Positions 8,741-18,303 of a stretch of DNA of 44,526 bases are shown in pieces (the stretch's first letter is position 1; each line of letters begins with the position of its first letter). Origin of the DNA: JBBQNJ01 sp038329845 (GTDB lineage Bacteria; Planctomycetota; Phycisphaerae; Tepidisphaerales; Tepidisphaeraceae); the NCBI GenBank assembly GCA_038329845.1, contig JBBQNJ010000037.1:1-44526 (forward strand), given 5' to 3'. The notes below the pieces were generated by a model, which saw only the letters and a program-made list of their open reading frames with translations, was not told the origin of the DNA and did not search any database. A program made the position numbers and the translations under genes.

Positions 8741-10084
8741 CTATCCCAGCTTCTCGAGCAGATATCCCGCGACCCGATCGAGGGCGATTCGTTCCTGGTG
8801 CATCGAATCGCGATCGCGCAGAGTGACCGAGGCATCGGCGGCGGTTTGGCCGTCGATGGTCACGCAGAAGGGAGTGCCGGCTTCGTCCTGGCGGCGATAG
8901 CGCCGCCCCACCGCGCCCTTTTCATCGTAAAAAACGTTGAAATGCTTCTGCAAATCCTTGTAAAGCCCCATCGCCCGCTCGGGCATGCCGTCTTTCTTGA
9001 CCAGTGGGAAGATCGCCGCCTTCACCGGTGCCAATCGCGGATGCAGTCGCAGCACCGAGCGGGTCTCCATGGCCCCCTTTTCGTTCGGTGCCTGATCCTC
9101 GACGAACGCCTCGCACAAGAACGCCAGCAGGGACCGCGTCGCGCCCGCCGATGGCTCGATCACATGGGGCACGAATCGCTGCTTGGTCTCATCGTCGAAA
9201 TAGCTCAGGTCCTTGCCGCTGTGCTGCATGTGCTGCTTGAGGTCGAAGTCGCCCCGGTGGGCGATCCCCTCGAGTTCGCCCCAGCCCCAGGGGAAGCGGT
9301 ATTCCACATCGCTGGTGCCGCGGGAATAGTGGCTTAATTCATCCGCATCGTGTTCGCGCAGGCGCAGCGAATCGCTCTTGATCCCCAGGTCCTTGTACCA
9401 CTGGAAACGGGCGTCGCGCCAGCGGATATACCACTCGGCGCTGGTGTCGGGATGGCAGAAAAACTCGATCTCCATCTGCTCGAACTCGCGCGAGCGAAAG
9501 ATAAACTGCTTGGGGGTGATCTCGTTGCGGAAGCTCTTCCCCACTTGGGCGATGCCGAACGGAACTTTGATGCGGGTGGAATCGCAGACGTTCTTGAACT
9601 GCACGAAAATTCCCTGCGCCGTCTCGGGGCGAAGGTAAACCTGCCCCGCGTCCTCCTCGACCGGGCCGACGAACGTCTTGAACATCAGGTTGAACTTGCG
9701 GGCCTCGGTGAGCTGGCATTCCTTAAACTCACCCGGATGCACGCTGGGCTTTCGCGGACACTCGCTTTCGGTGATCTGGTCGGCCCGGAAACGGGATTTG
9801 CAGGTTTTGCAGTCCACCAGCGGATCGGTGAAGTTGCGCTCGTGGCCGGACGCCTGCCACACCGCTCGGTGCATGAGAATCGCCGTGTCGATCCCGACGA
9901 CGTCCTCGCGCACTGTAACGTTGTCGTGCCACCAGGCGTTCTTGATGTTGCGAAGCAACTCGACACCCATGGGGCCGTAGTCCCAAGTCCCCTTCAACCC
10001 GCCATAAATCTCTGAACCGGGAAAAATGAACCCCCGGCGCTTGCAGAGGGAAACCAGTTTGTCCATCACGACGGTGTCGGCCAT
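8741..10084 (-). CDS. glyS: Glycyl-tRNA synthetase (single-chain, alpha2 type)
   Basis: Charges tRNA-Gly with glycine. The protein has 447 residues and is the class II homodimeric type, not the alpha2beta2 type of E. coli. It begins with a KLVSLCKRRGFIFPGSEIYG segment, then has the LRPETAQGIFVQF block, class II motif 2 in the FGIAQVGKSFRNEI region, and FRSREFEQMEIEFF. Zinc-ligand-like pairs (CKTC, then a Cys in the ESECPRKP region) are present. The ATG at 10084 is preceded by GGGAGC; an upstream in-frame ATG at 10159 would add 25 residues that do not match the family. It lies downstream of rpsT on the same strand, separated by 263 bases. Confidence 0.95.
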   Translation of the reverse strand: MADTVVMDKLVSLCKRRGFIFPGSEIYGGLKGTWDYGPMGVELLRNIKNAWWHDNVTVREDVVGIDTAILMHRAVWQASGHERNFTDPLVDCKTCKSRFRADQITESECPRKPSVHPGEFKECQLTEARKFNLMFKTFVGPVEEDAGQVYLRPETAQGIFVQFKNVCDSTRIKVPFGIAQVGKSFRNEITPKQFIFRSREFEQMEIEFFCHPDTSAEWYIRWRDARFQWYKDLGIKSDSLRLREHDADELSHYSRGTSDVEYRFPWGWGELEGIAHRGDFDLKQHMQHSGKDLSYFDDETKQRFVPHVIEPSAGATRSLLAFLCEAFVEDQAPNEKGAMETRSVLRLHPRLAPVKAAIFPLVKKDGMPERAMGLYKDLQKHFNVFYDEKGAVGRRYRRQDEAGTPFCVTIDGQTAADASVTLRDRDSMHQERIALDRVAGYLLEKLG

Positions 10085-10274
10085 GACATGCTCCCAAATC
10101 CGAACGGCACCGGGCCGGCTCGGGGAAAAAACGCATAGTTGCGAAAATGAACGAGGCATCCGGCGTCAGACGTGTCTCATCGCGCTCACCCGCGCGGTTG
10201 TGGGGTGCGAGAAAGGCGATGAGCAAGGCCTGAAGCCGGATGCCAGAGTGCGAACCACGAGCCAGAGCCGAAGC

Positions 10275-10349
10275 GATTGCCGCGCGGGTGCTTGCCGCGC
10301 CAGACGGGGCGCTTGCCGCGCCGCCGGGGCACTTGCCGCGCCACCGGTC
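10275..10349. repeat. 20-bp tandem repeat just after rpsT
   Basis: Three units of 20-21 bases beginning CTTGCCGCGCC (10291, 10312, 10332), with a degenerate fourth beginning ATTGCCGCGC near 10276. The array abuts the rpsT stop codon (complement of 10348-10350) and lies between rpsT and glyS. It is similar in style, but not in sequence, to the arrays at 7121 and 30443. Confidence 0.7.
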
Positions 10350-10629
10350 AAGCGGCGCTGGTCTTGGCCTTCAGCGCGTTAATCTTTCTCGCCAGCCGGC
10401 TTCGCTTGCGCGAGGCGGCGTTCTTGTGGATCGTTCCCTTGCTCGCCACGCGGTCCAGCCGCTGGGTGACTTTCCGCAACTGCTGCTCGGCGGCGACGGG
10501 ATCGCCCTGGGCGAGCACGGCGTTGAACGTCTTGAGTTCGGTCTTGATCAAGTCCTTGCGGGCGCGGTTGCGGGCGCGGCGCTTGATGGACTGGCGGATG
10601 CGCTTCTTGGCGGATAGCGAATGGGCCAC
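10348..10629 (-). CDS. rpsT: Small ribosomal subunit protein bS20
   Basis: A 93-residue basic protein of the 30S subunit that binds 16S rRNA. It reads (V/M)AHSLSAKKRIRQSIKRR at the start and ends KINALKAKTSAA, typical for S20, including the SAKKRIRQ motif and the KTELK segment. The start is GTG at 10629, supported by GGAG about nine bases upstream and by exact agreement with the family N-terminus. The same frame stays open far upstream, antisense to the helicase gene, but that part is not coding. It is expressed from its own upstream promoter. Confidence 0.96.
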   Translation of the reverse strand: MAHSLSAKKRIRQSIKRRARNRARKDLIKTELKTFNAVLAQGDPVAAEQQLRKVTQRLDRVASKGTIHKNAASRKRSRLARKINALKAKTSAA

Positions 10630-10726
10630 TGGGTTCGTCTCCTGCTCGTTGCGTGCGGCGTATGAGATTCTCATCCGCGGCCCATGCCGCGGCCCCCAAC
10701 GAATCCTCGCCGGGGAAAGCCGAACA

Positions 10727-10754
10727 AGCATAGTAAAGTTCCGTCCCTTGTAAA
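10727..10754 (-). promoter_or_regulatory. Candidate sigma-70 promoter of rpsT
   Basis: On the minus strand, TTTACA (complement of 10749-10754; five of six to the -35 consensus) and TATGCT (complement of 10727-10732; four of six to the -10) are separated by 16 bases. They lie about 100 bases before the rpsT GTG start. The position inside the divergent gap fits, but it is a consensus match only. Confidence 0.45.
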
Positions 10755-10807
10755 GCCGCTCGGTGCGGGTGTGCGACGAATTCGGGCACGCATGAAATTC
10801 GGGGCGC

Positions 10808-10835
10808 TTGCTTGTTCGAGAATTGTCGCTATAGT
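10808..10835 (+). promoter_or_regulatory. Candidate sigma-70 promoter of the helicase gene
   Basis: TTGCTT (10808-10813) and TATAGT (10830-10835, five of six to the -10) are separated by 16 bases and point toward the helicase. A start near 10842 would leave a leader of about 175 bases, long enough for RNA-structure control, as is often seen for DEAD-box helicase genes. The remainder of the 387-base divergent gap shows no gene. Confidence 0.4.
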
Positions 10836-11016
10836 TGGTCCAGCAACTGCCCGCCTCGATCGTCACGATTGCCTGCCGTTTCGGCACCCTCCTGATGCTT
10901 TCGCCTGCCCAGTTGTAGCGCAACCGACTGGCTCGTTTTCGCGGCGTCGCCGCAGGCCTTTTGTGGATGCGCACCGTCCACATAGGGACCCCTCGCGGTT
11001 CAAGGACCGTTCGTTC

Positions 11017-12438
<1,422 letters not shown>

Positions 12439-12579
12439 GCGATTCAAGGCGAAAATCAGGCCAACGGAACTTGATTCGAGCGGTAGAAACCTTTAGACGT
12501 AACTCGCGTCGAACCACCCGGCGGCGTTGGAGCGCCATGGGCCGGGGCAAATCGCCTGTTTCATCCGGTGGGTGATCCT

Positions 12580-14247
12580 ATGAGAAGACATTTCATCGCC
12601 ATGGTGTGGTTGGCGTGCATGACGGTCGTGGCACCGATCCTGTCGGCCGCCCCGGCGCCGCACGATCCTAAGCCGACTGAAGATCAAACGCGCGCCGAGC
12701 TGGTCCGGCGCGGGCTGGCCGCGCTGGAAGCCGAACAGTGGTCGGCGGCGATGGAATCGCTCATGGACGCCCAGGCCGTGGGCGGCAAGGGTCACGTCGC
12801 CCGCGCCGTCGACAAGGAACAGGCCGCCGCGCTCGAAGGTTTGGCCGTGGCGTACATGCGCCTGGGGCGCTATGACAAAGCGCGCGAACCCCTGGACCGG
12901 ATTTATGCCGCCGGGTTCAAGACGCGCGACGTGGTGCTGAATCGCGTCGCGCTGGAGATCGTGCAGAAGTTCAACATCATGCGCGGCGTGCGCGAAGCGA
13001 TGGAATATCTCAACAATGCCGGGGATATCGACGAGGAAGTCCTCAACGCCTTGGGGACGATGCTGAACGTTGCCGCCGGCGACCCGCGGCTTGCGAAAAG
13101 CCCGGTGTTCAAGTCGGCGGTCGAGTCGTACACGCGATCCAATGAAAAACTCGAGGCCAAACGCCCGGGATTGAAGCGCTGGGGACCGACCTGGATGCCC
13201 GCGGCCGAGGCCACCGAACTGGCGATCGCCCGCGACGCGGCGGCGGCGAACATCGACCGTTTGGTCAAGCAGGAACAATCCGCCCGGGTCGGGGTCGAGC
13301 GAGCACGACAAATTCTCGATCGCAAGCAGCGGCTGCGGACCATCGGCCCCCCGCCGGTATATGACTACGAAAAAATTGATTACGAGTCGGCGCTGTCGGT
13401 GCATCAGACGGCCGAGCGGGAACTGGCCCAGGCGAAGTCCGCGCTTACGGTGTCGCCATGGAAAGAAAAGCTCGAGCCGGTGCTTCCCGGCGCGCGCCCG
13501 GCGATCGCGGTGGCCACGCCTGTCCCGGAGGTGACGCGAGGTCTCGACGAAACGACCCCCGATTCAAAGCCCCAGCGAACGATAAAGTCCCGCCGCCCGC
13601 CGCGCCCTGTAGATGCTGATCCCCCGGTGCCCGAAGCAACAGACCCGACCCCCCCGCCGACTCCGGCACCTAAAGTCATCAAGAAGGTCAGCCTCACGCG
13701 CTATGCCGCGGCATTTCCCATCGCCCCGGACCTGCTGGTGACCGCGTGCGGACCGTTGGAGGATGCCGCGGTCGTGAGCATCCAAGCCGCCGGGATGCTC
13801 CCCTTCGACGCCACCATCGAGCGCCGCGACAGCGCTCTGGGGCTGGCCCTGCTGCGCATCACCGACAAGCGACTGGCCTACTTCAGCCCCGCCGAACGAT
13901 TTGGCGGAGGGATGATCAAGTGCGCTTCGTTCCCCGCCGTCTCGATCTTCGAGCCGGTCGCCGAGTCCATCACCGGCGGTGCCGCCGCGCCCGTGCCCGG
14001 CGCGCCCTGGACGGTAAATCTCCAGCGTCACCCGCGCCTTGCGGGCGCGCCGCTGCTGGATCGAGAAGGAAACCTCATCGGGGTGGCGCTGCCGGAGCGC
14101 GATTCGCCTCCGGGGCAAATTCCTGCGGTTTCTCTAGATAAATTGCTGGAATTCGCCGGCAAAGAGATGCCGAAAAATCGGATGCCCGGCGTCAATCCCA
14201 CCACCAGCGTGATGCGGGTGACCGCCACGTTCCAGCGCGGCGGGTAG
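12580..14247 (+). CDS. Exported helical-repeat protein with degenerate trypsin-like domain
   Basis: A 555-residue protein. It has an N-terminal signal peptide (MRRHFIAMVWLACMTVVAP, cleavage probably after LSAAPA), then a helical TPR-like region (about 30-280), a Pro-rich linker (about 305-365), and a C-terminal domain (about 375-535). That domain follows the HtrA/trypsin order: LLVTACGPL where proteases have the catalytic His, RDSALGLALLRI where they have the Asp-Leu-Ala block, and RLAGAPLLDREGNLIGV where they have GNSGGPL. His, Asp and Ser all appear replaced, so it is probably a binding domain and not an enzyme. The ATG at 12580 is chosen over one four codons earlier because it begins the signal peptide. 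No operon partner. Confidence 0.6.
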   Translation: MRRHFIAMVWLACMTVVAPILSAAPAPHDPKPTEDQTRAELVRRGLAALEAEQWSAAMESLMDAQAVGGKGHVARAVDKEQAAALEGLAVAYMRLGRYDKAREPLDRIYAAGFKTRDVVLNRVALEIVQKFNIMRGVREAMEYLNNAGDIDEEVLNALGTMLNVAAGDPRLAKSPVFKSAVESYTRSNEKLEAKRPGLKRWGPTWMPAAEATELAIARDAAAANIDRLVKQEQSARVGVERARQILDRKQRLRTIGPPPVYDYEKIDYESALSVHQTAERELAQAKSALTVSPWKEKLEPVLPGARPAIAVATPVPEVTRGLDETTPDSKPQRTIKSRRPPRPVDADPPVPEATDPTPPPTPAPKVIKKVSLTRYAAAFPIAPDLLVTACGPLEDAAVVSIQAAGMLPFDATIERRDSALGLALLRITDKRLAYFSPAERFGGGMIKCASFPAVSIFEPVAESITGGAAAPVPGAPWTVNLQRHPRLAGAPLLDREGNLIGVALPERDSPPGQIPAVSLDKLLEFAGKEMPKNRMPGVNPTTSVMRVTATFQRGG

Positions 14248-14308
14248 CGAGATCCCGGTCGCACCGCGTATTGCGCCATGCTACGTTTTGGCCGCGACCG
14301 CGCCGCGT

Positions 14309-14566
14309 TTACACCGCCCGGCGCAAGACGTCCGGTCCCGGTGCCATTGCTTGAAGTTCACCCAAGGCACTGGCGAGCTGAGTCTCCGACGCATGAAGCA
14401 TTTGCATCGCTTCACTGCACATCCGCGCGCATCGCACACGGCGCGGCGTATCGAGATTGCCGCCCGGTCCCATCACTTCGGACAACTGCCGGCGATACAT
14501 CCCCGTGAAGCGCTCGACCAGCGCTAACTCCTGCTCGAATCGATCCGATGGGGGAATGAGAAACAT
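14309..14566 (-). CDS. Small hypothetical helical protein (85 residues)
   Basis: Begins MFLIPPSDRFEQELALVERF and is almost wholly helical and soluble, with two predicted helices joined near GPGGNLDTPRR. Codon third positions and amino acid mix look like real coding sequence, unlike the overlapping frames. No strong ribosome binding site is seen before the ATG at 14566. The gene converges on the exported protein gene, leaving 61 bases between stops. I do not recognise a family. Confidence 0.45.
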   Translation of the reverse strand: MFLIPPSDRFEQELALVERFTGMYRRQLSEVMGPGGNLDTPRRVRCARMCSEAMQMLHASETQLASALGELQAMAPGPDVLRRAV

Positions 14567-15008
14567 AATCGTGGTTCCGCGACGAAGACGACTCCTGCTC
14601 GGGTTTTATCGGACAGAATTGTCCGAAAACTTCATGAAGCGAAGTGCCCCGAGATTTCGCCGGTGCCCGCCCGCTCCATGCCGCCCCGCGAAGAAGCGAC
14701 CGACTTAAGCTGCCCGGTCGTCTCATAACCGCGACCGGCACGCTGCGAAGTGGGTCCGATAAACGCCGTCATTTCAGTCATAGTCGTAAATATCCCCAGA
14801 AAACGGCAGATGCGCAGGATTCTTCCGCGTTGGACGAAATTTCAGATGGGATCGATGAAAGCTCCGCGCGAAGGTCGGACGATTCAAATGGCAGAATCAT
14901 CGGTCCGACGGTAGCGCGGACCCACGGCGACGGAGTCGCCCGGAAACGATCGCCATCGCCGCGACAGGAGTACCGCGACGAGGCAAGGTTGTAACCGGAG
15001 ACGCAGAG
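14567..15008. other. Gene-free stretch with one imperfect stem-loop
   Basis: No convincing gene in about 440 bases. At 14864-14885 and 14896-14920 there is an imperfect inverted repeat (CCGCGC...GTCGGACGATT against AATCATCGGTCCGAC...GCGCGG) with a 10-base loop. It lies about 90 bases before the small membrane ORF at 15009 and could be a structured leader of that transcript. Confidence 0.35.
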
Positions 15009-15113
15009 ATGATGCCCACCTGGCTATTTTCAATTCTCACCCACCTGGTAGAACTCGGTCTGTTTTTCGCCGCCGCCGCCGCCATGACGGCCGGGGCGCT
15101 GGTCCTGCGATAA
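15009..15113 (+). CDS. Putative 34-residue single-pass membrane protein
   Basis: Reads MMPTWLFSILTHLVELG and then an Ala-rich hydrophobic run ending in LVLR, so one membrane helix with almost no soluble part. GGAG at 14997-15000 lies eight bases before the ATG at 15009, a good site; a second ATG follows immediately. It is isolated from other plus-strand genes. It resembles in style, not in sequence, the 31-residue ORF at 1815. No family is recognised. Confidence 0.4.
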   Translation: MMPTWLFSILTHLVELGLFFAAAAAMTAGALVLR

Positions 15114-15150
15114 CCGCGGGCCCTCGATTGCCCGTCGGGAGTCCAGTGCT

Positions 15151-15226
15151 TTGTCGCACAATGGTTTTAGGGTAATCGACTAGGATTTACCCCAAAACGC
15201 AGGTGTGACAAACGCAAGTGTGACAA
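15151..15226. repeat. Palindromic element downstream of rph
   Basis: An inverted repeat with inner arms GTTTTAGGGTAA (15164-15175) and TTACCCCAAAAC (15187-15198), one mismatch and an 11-base loop. The outer arms are TTGTCGCACA (15151) and TGTGACAA (15204), the latter repeated at 15219. It sits 12 bases beyond the rph stop and reads equally from both strands. It may be a REP-like unit or the rph terminator. Confidence 0.6.
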
Positions 15227-15237
15227 TGGACTACGTC

Positions 15238-16041
15238 TCACGGCGCGGAATTGACCGGCAACGGCTCGGCCAGGCTTCGGCGCTGGATCGCGCTGATCTG
15301 ATCGCAGCCAGCCACGGCTAGATCGAACAACTCGTTCATCCGCGACCGGTCGAATCCCTGGCCATTTTCCGCCGCCCCCTGCACCTCGACGAATCGCCCT
15401 TTGGCGGTATAGGCGACGTTCATGTCCACCGACGCCCGGGCGTCATCGTGGTAGTCCAGGTCCAACCGCACCTCCCCGTCGACCACCCCGACGCTGACGG
15501 CCGACAACTGGTCCACCACCGCGCCCGAAGGATCGTAAAACGAGGGGTCATACCGCGCCGGCAGCGCGGCGAAGGTCCGCCCCGGCGGCGGGCCGGGCAG
15601 ATTCACCGGCAGCGCCCCCACCGCGTCCATCAGTGCCACGTAGGCGGAGCAGATCGACGCGGTGCGAGTGCCGCCGTCGGCCTGCAACACCTGACAATCC
15701 AACGCGATCGTGTGCGGCCCGATCTTCGACAGATCGATCACGGCCCGTAAACATCGCCCGATGAGCCGCTGAATTTCCGTCCCGCGCGAATCGGTGTGGC
15801 CGCTCTTGGGCCAACCCTTGCGCTGAGGCGTCGATCCGGGAAGCATGACGTACTCGGCCGTAATCCAGCCCCCGGGCCGATCGTCCCGCATCCACGGCGG
15901 CAGCTCGGGGCTGACCGAGGCGGTGCATAACACGATCGTCTTGCCCTGCCGCCACAGGACCGACCCCGCAGGTGCCTCGGTAAACCGCCGAGTGATAGTG
16001 ATGGGTCGAAGATGATCGGGCGCGCGGGAATCGTTTCGCAT
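15238..16041 (-). CDS. rph: Ribonuclease PH
   Basis: A phosphate-dependent 3' exonuclease that trims tRNA precursors. The protein has 267 residues, slightly longer than the usual ~240. It shows GSVLWRQGKTIVLCTAS, the block containing MLPGSTPQRK, RGTEIQRLIGRCLRAV, and the active-site region LDCQVLQADGGTRTASI. The C-terminal GRFVEVQGAAENGQGFDR is also typical. The start is the ATG at 16041 (MRNDSRAPDHLRPI); seven more residues from 16062 would not fit the family. It is divergent from mqnE, with 74 bases between the starts. Confidence 0.95.
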   Translation of the reverse strand: MRNDSRAPDHLRPITITRRFTEAPAGSVLWRQGKTIVLCTASVSPELPPWMRDDRPGGWITAEYVMLPGSTPQRKGWPKSGHTDSRGTEIQRLIGRCLRAVIDLSKIGPHTIALDCQVLQADGGTRTASICSAYVALMDAVGALPVNLPGPPPGRTFAALPARYDPSFYDPSGAVVDQLSAVSVGVVDGEVRLDLDYHDDARASVDMNVAYTAKGRFVEVQGAAENGQGFDRSRMNELFDLAVAGCDQISAIQRRSLAEPLPVNSAP

Positions 16042-16115
16042 CCACGAAGTATACCGCCACAAGCGAAACGATCGACGTGGATCGCCCCGCCGCCGGTCCC
16101 TATACTCGCGGCATC

Positions 16116-17309
16116 ATGCCAATGGATGATCTGTCGTTCACCGATCCAGCGCTGGGCCGGATCGCCGAGAAAGTGCGCAACGGGATTCGCCTCGAGCAAC
16201 GCGATGGCGAAACGCTCTACGCCAGCCGCGATATCCATGCGATCGGGCGCCTGGCCCACTCGGTGCGGACTCGCCTCCACGGCGATCGCGTCTACTACAA
16301 TCGCAACCGCCACATCAACTACACCAACGTGTGCGCCCTGAGCTGCAAGTTCTGCTCGTTCTACCGCAAGCGCGGCGAGCAAGGGGCCTACGAGATGCCC
16401 GTCGAGCAGGTGGTCGAAGTCGCCCGCAAGGCCGCCGACGCCGGCGCTACCGAAGTCCATATCGTCGGCGGACTGCACCCCTGGTTGAAGTTCGACTACT
16501 ACCTCGATCTGTTGCGCGATATCCGGCGCGAATGCCCGGCGCTGCATATCAAGGCGTTCACCGCCATTGAGATCGTCCACTTTTCGCGCATCGCTCGGCT
16601 TTCAATCGCCGATGTCCTGTCGGCCCTACGAGACGCCGGCCTGAACAGCCTTCCCGGCGGCGGTGCCGAGATTTTCGACGACCGCGTCCATGCCGAGGTG
16701 TTCAAAGGAAAAGTCGGCGCCAACAAGTGGTTCGAGGTGCATCGCACCGCCCATTCGCTGGGGATCTTCTCCAACGCCACCATGTTGTACGGCCATGTCG
16801 AGACCCCCGCCGAGCGAGTGCGCCATTTGATCCAACTGCGCGAGCTGCAAGCCGATTCATTGGAGAAAATGCGCGGCGACCCCGAATCGCGGGCCTGCTT
16901 CAACTGCGTGATTCCCCTGAGTTTCATCCCCGGCGGCAGCGACTTGGGCGCCCTGCCCGGACCGACCGGCCTGACCGACCTCAAGACCCTGGCGATTTCG
17001 CGCCTGATGGCCGACAACATCGCGCACATCAAAGCCTTCTGGATCATGCAGGGCATTGGCCTCTCGCAGCTCGCACTCGATTGGGGATGCGACGACCTCG
17101 ACGGAACGGTCGTCTGGTACGACATCACCAAACCGAGCGGCGACAGCGGCGCCACGCACCAGGAGCTTTCCGTCGCCGACCTGTGCCGCCTGATCCGCGA
17201 ATCCGGCAAAACCGCAGTCGAACGCGACACCCTCTATCGCCCGATCCCCCGCAAGTCCCCCGCCGCCATCGGCGAGCCGCGGACACAAAGGGGTCACTTT
17301 GACTTATGA
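16116..17309 (+). CDS. mqnE: Aminofutalosine synthase MqnE (radical SAM)
   Basis: Joins 3-[(1-carboxyvinyl)oxy]benzoate and SAM to give aminofutalosine in the futalosine route to menaquinone. The protein has 397 residues. The radical SAM cluster motif is C73-x3-C77-x2-C80 (CALSCKFC). EVHIVGGLHPWLKFDYYLDL and IKAFTAIEIVHFSRIA match MqnE better than MqnC, and GGGAEIFDD is present. Two ATGs (16116, 16122) are possible. The last nine codons and the stop lie inside the first 61-base repeat that flanks the transposase downstream, so the native C-terminus may have been replaced. No other mqn gene is in the window. Confidence 0.92.
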   Translation: MPMDDLSFTDPALGRIAEKVRNGIRLEQRDGETLYASRDIHAIGRLAHSVRTRLHGDRVYYNRNRHINYTNVCALSCKFCSFYRKRGEQGAYEMPVEQVVEVARKAADAGATEVHIVGGLHPWLKFDYYLDLLRDIRRECPALHIKAFTAIEIVHFSRIARLSIADVLSALRDAGLNSLPGGGAEIFDDRVHAEVFKGKVGANKWFEVHRTAHSLGIFSNATMLYGHVETPAERVRHLIQLRELQADSLEKMRGDPESRACFNCVIPLSFIPGGSDLGALPGPTGLTDLKTLAISRLMADNIAHIKAFWIMQGIGLSQLALDWGCDDLDGTVVWYDITKPSGDSGATHQELSVADLCRLIRESGKTAVERDTLYRPIPRKSPAAIGEPRTQRGHFDL

Positions 17310-17397
17310 CCTGTCGTGGCTACCGTTTCGTTCATGACCGCGGACACAAAGGGGTCACTTTGACTTCTGACCAGTCGTGGCTACCGTTTCGTTCATG
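17279..17397. repeat. 61-bp direct repeat (two copies), left end of RAYT element
   Basis: Two copies with a period of 61 bases, beginning GCGGACACAAAGGGGTCAC (about 17279 and 17340) and ending TACCGTTTCGTTCATG. They differ at only a few bases. The first supplies the end and stop of mqnE; the second ends with the ATG of the transposase. The core AAAGGGGTCACTTTGA is the inverted complement of the sequence after the transposase. Confidence 0.9.
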
Positions 17398-18099
17398 GCT
17401 CGTGTTCATCGGCGGATTGCGGCAGGGATCGTTTATCATGTTTTAAACCGCGGAAATGGACGGCAGATGCTTTTTCTGAAGGACGCCGACTTCCAGGCCT
17501 TCGTCAACTTGATGGCCGACGCCTTTGCCCGCTTCGACGTGGATCCCCTGGTGTTTTGCCTGATGGGCAACCACTGGCATATGCTCCTGCGCCCGCGCAC
17601 CGATGGGGCGTTATCACGCTGTATGGCGTGGTTGACCGTCACCCACGCCCGGCGGCATCACCGCCACTACCCGAATCCCGGCCACGGGCACTTGTATCAG
17701 GGGCGATTCAAGTCCTTTCCCGTACAATCCGACGAACACTTCCTCGCCGTCGCGCGGTACATCCACGCCAATCCGGTGCGGGCCGGACTCACCGGGGCCG
17801 TAGAGAACTGGCGTTGGAATGACTTGCACGGCAGTCTGGCCGTCGCGGAGTGGCCAGTGCCGCGGCCGGAGGATTGGACGAGCCAGGTGAACGCTCAAGC
17901 GGACGAGCGGGAACTGCAAACGATCCGAAACAGTCTGCGGCGAGGCTCGCCCCTGGGATCCGCGCCATGGGTCAAGCGCACCGCCGACCGCCTGGGTCTG
18001 ATCAGCGCCCTTCGCCCCCTGGGCCGGCCAAAACGGCCGCTGCTCACGCTCTCAGCCCGCCAGCGCCGCAGACGGGAGCGGGAGGAAAACGGTCATTAA
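17395..18099 (+). CDS. REP-associated tyrosine transposase (RAYT, Y1 family)
   Basis: A 234-residue single-strand HUH transposase. It opens MARVHRRIAAGIVYHVLNRG (the Y1_Tnp/RAYT signature of 'YHV..RG'), with the HUH metal site GNHWHML at H60/H62 and the likely nucleophile Y122 in RYIHANPVRAGL. GHLYQGRFKSF is also typical. The basic C-terminus (RQRRRREREENGH) lies in a 115-bp tandem duplication. Short inverted repeats on both sides form the element's ends. In other bacteria RAYTs are domesticated genes that spread REP palindromes and do not copy themselves. The ATG at 17395 is favoured; 17377 would add six residues from the repeat. Confidence 0.93.
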   Translation: MARVHRRIAAGIVYHVLNRGNGRQMLFLKDADFQAFVNLMADAFARFDVDPLVFCLMGNHWHMLLRPRTDGALSRCMAWLTVTHARRHHRHYPNPGHGHLYQGRFKSFPVQSDEHFLAVARYIHANPVRAGLTGAVENWRWNDLHGSLAVAEWPVPRPEDWTSQVNAQADERELQTIRNSLRRGSPLGSAPWVKRTADRLGLISALRPLGRPKRPLLTLSARQRRRREREENGH

Positions 18100-18240
18100 T
18101 CAACGTGACCCCTTTATGTCCCCCTTTATGTCCCTGGGCCGGCCAAAACGGCCGCTGCTCATGCTCTCGCCCCGCCAGCGCCGCAGACGGGAGCAGGCAG
18201 AATACGGTCATTAATCAAAGTGACCCCTTTATATCCCCTG
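18017..18240. repeat. 115-bp tandem duplication, right end of RAYT element
   Basis: Two copies (18017-18131 and 18132-18240) that begin CCCTGGGCCGGCCAAAACGG and end in GTGACCCCTTTAT. The first copy encodes the last 26 residues of the transposase plus its stop; the second is the same sequence no longer attached to a gene. Each ends with the inverted version of the left-end core (GGTCATTAATCAA...GTGACCCCTTTAT). Confidence 0.92.
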
Positions 18241-18303
18241 GCCGAACGGCTGGAACATGAGGAAAGCTTGCCAGCAGGTCGAACCGGCTTTACAAAATGC
18301 AGA

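Noticed and set aside
16116..17309. Considered MqnC (cyclic dehypoxanthine futalosine synthase) instead of MqnE.
   Set aside because: The HIVGGLHPWLKFDYYLDL and KAFTAIEIVHFSRIA segments are MqnE-like.
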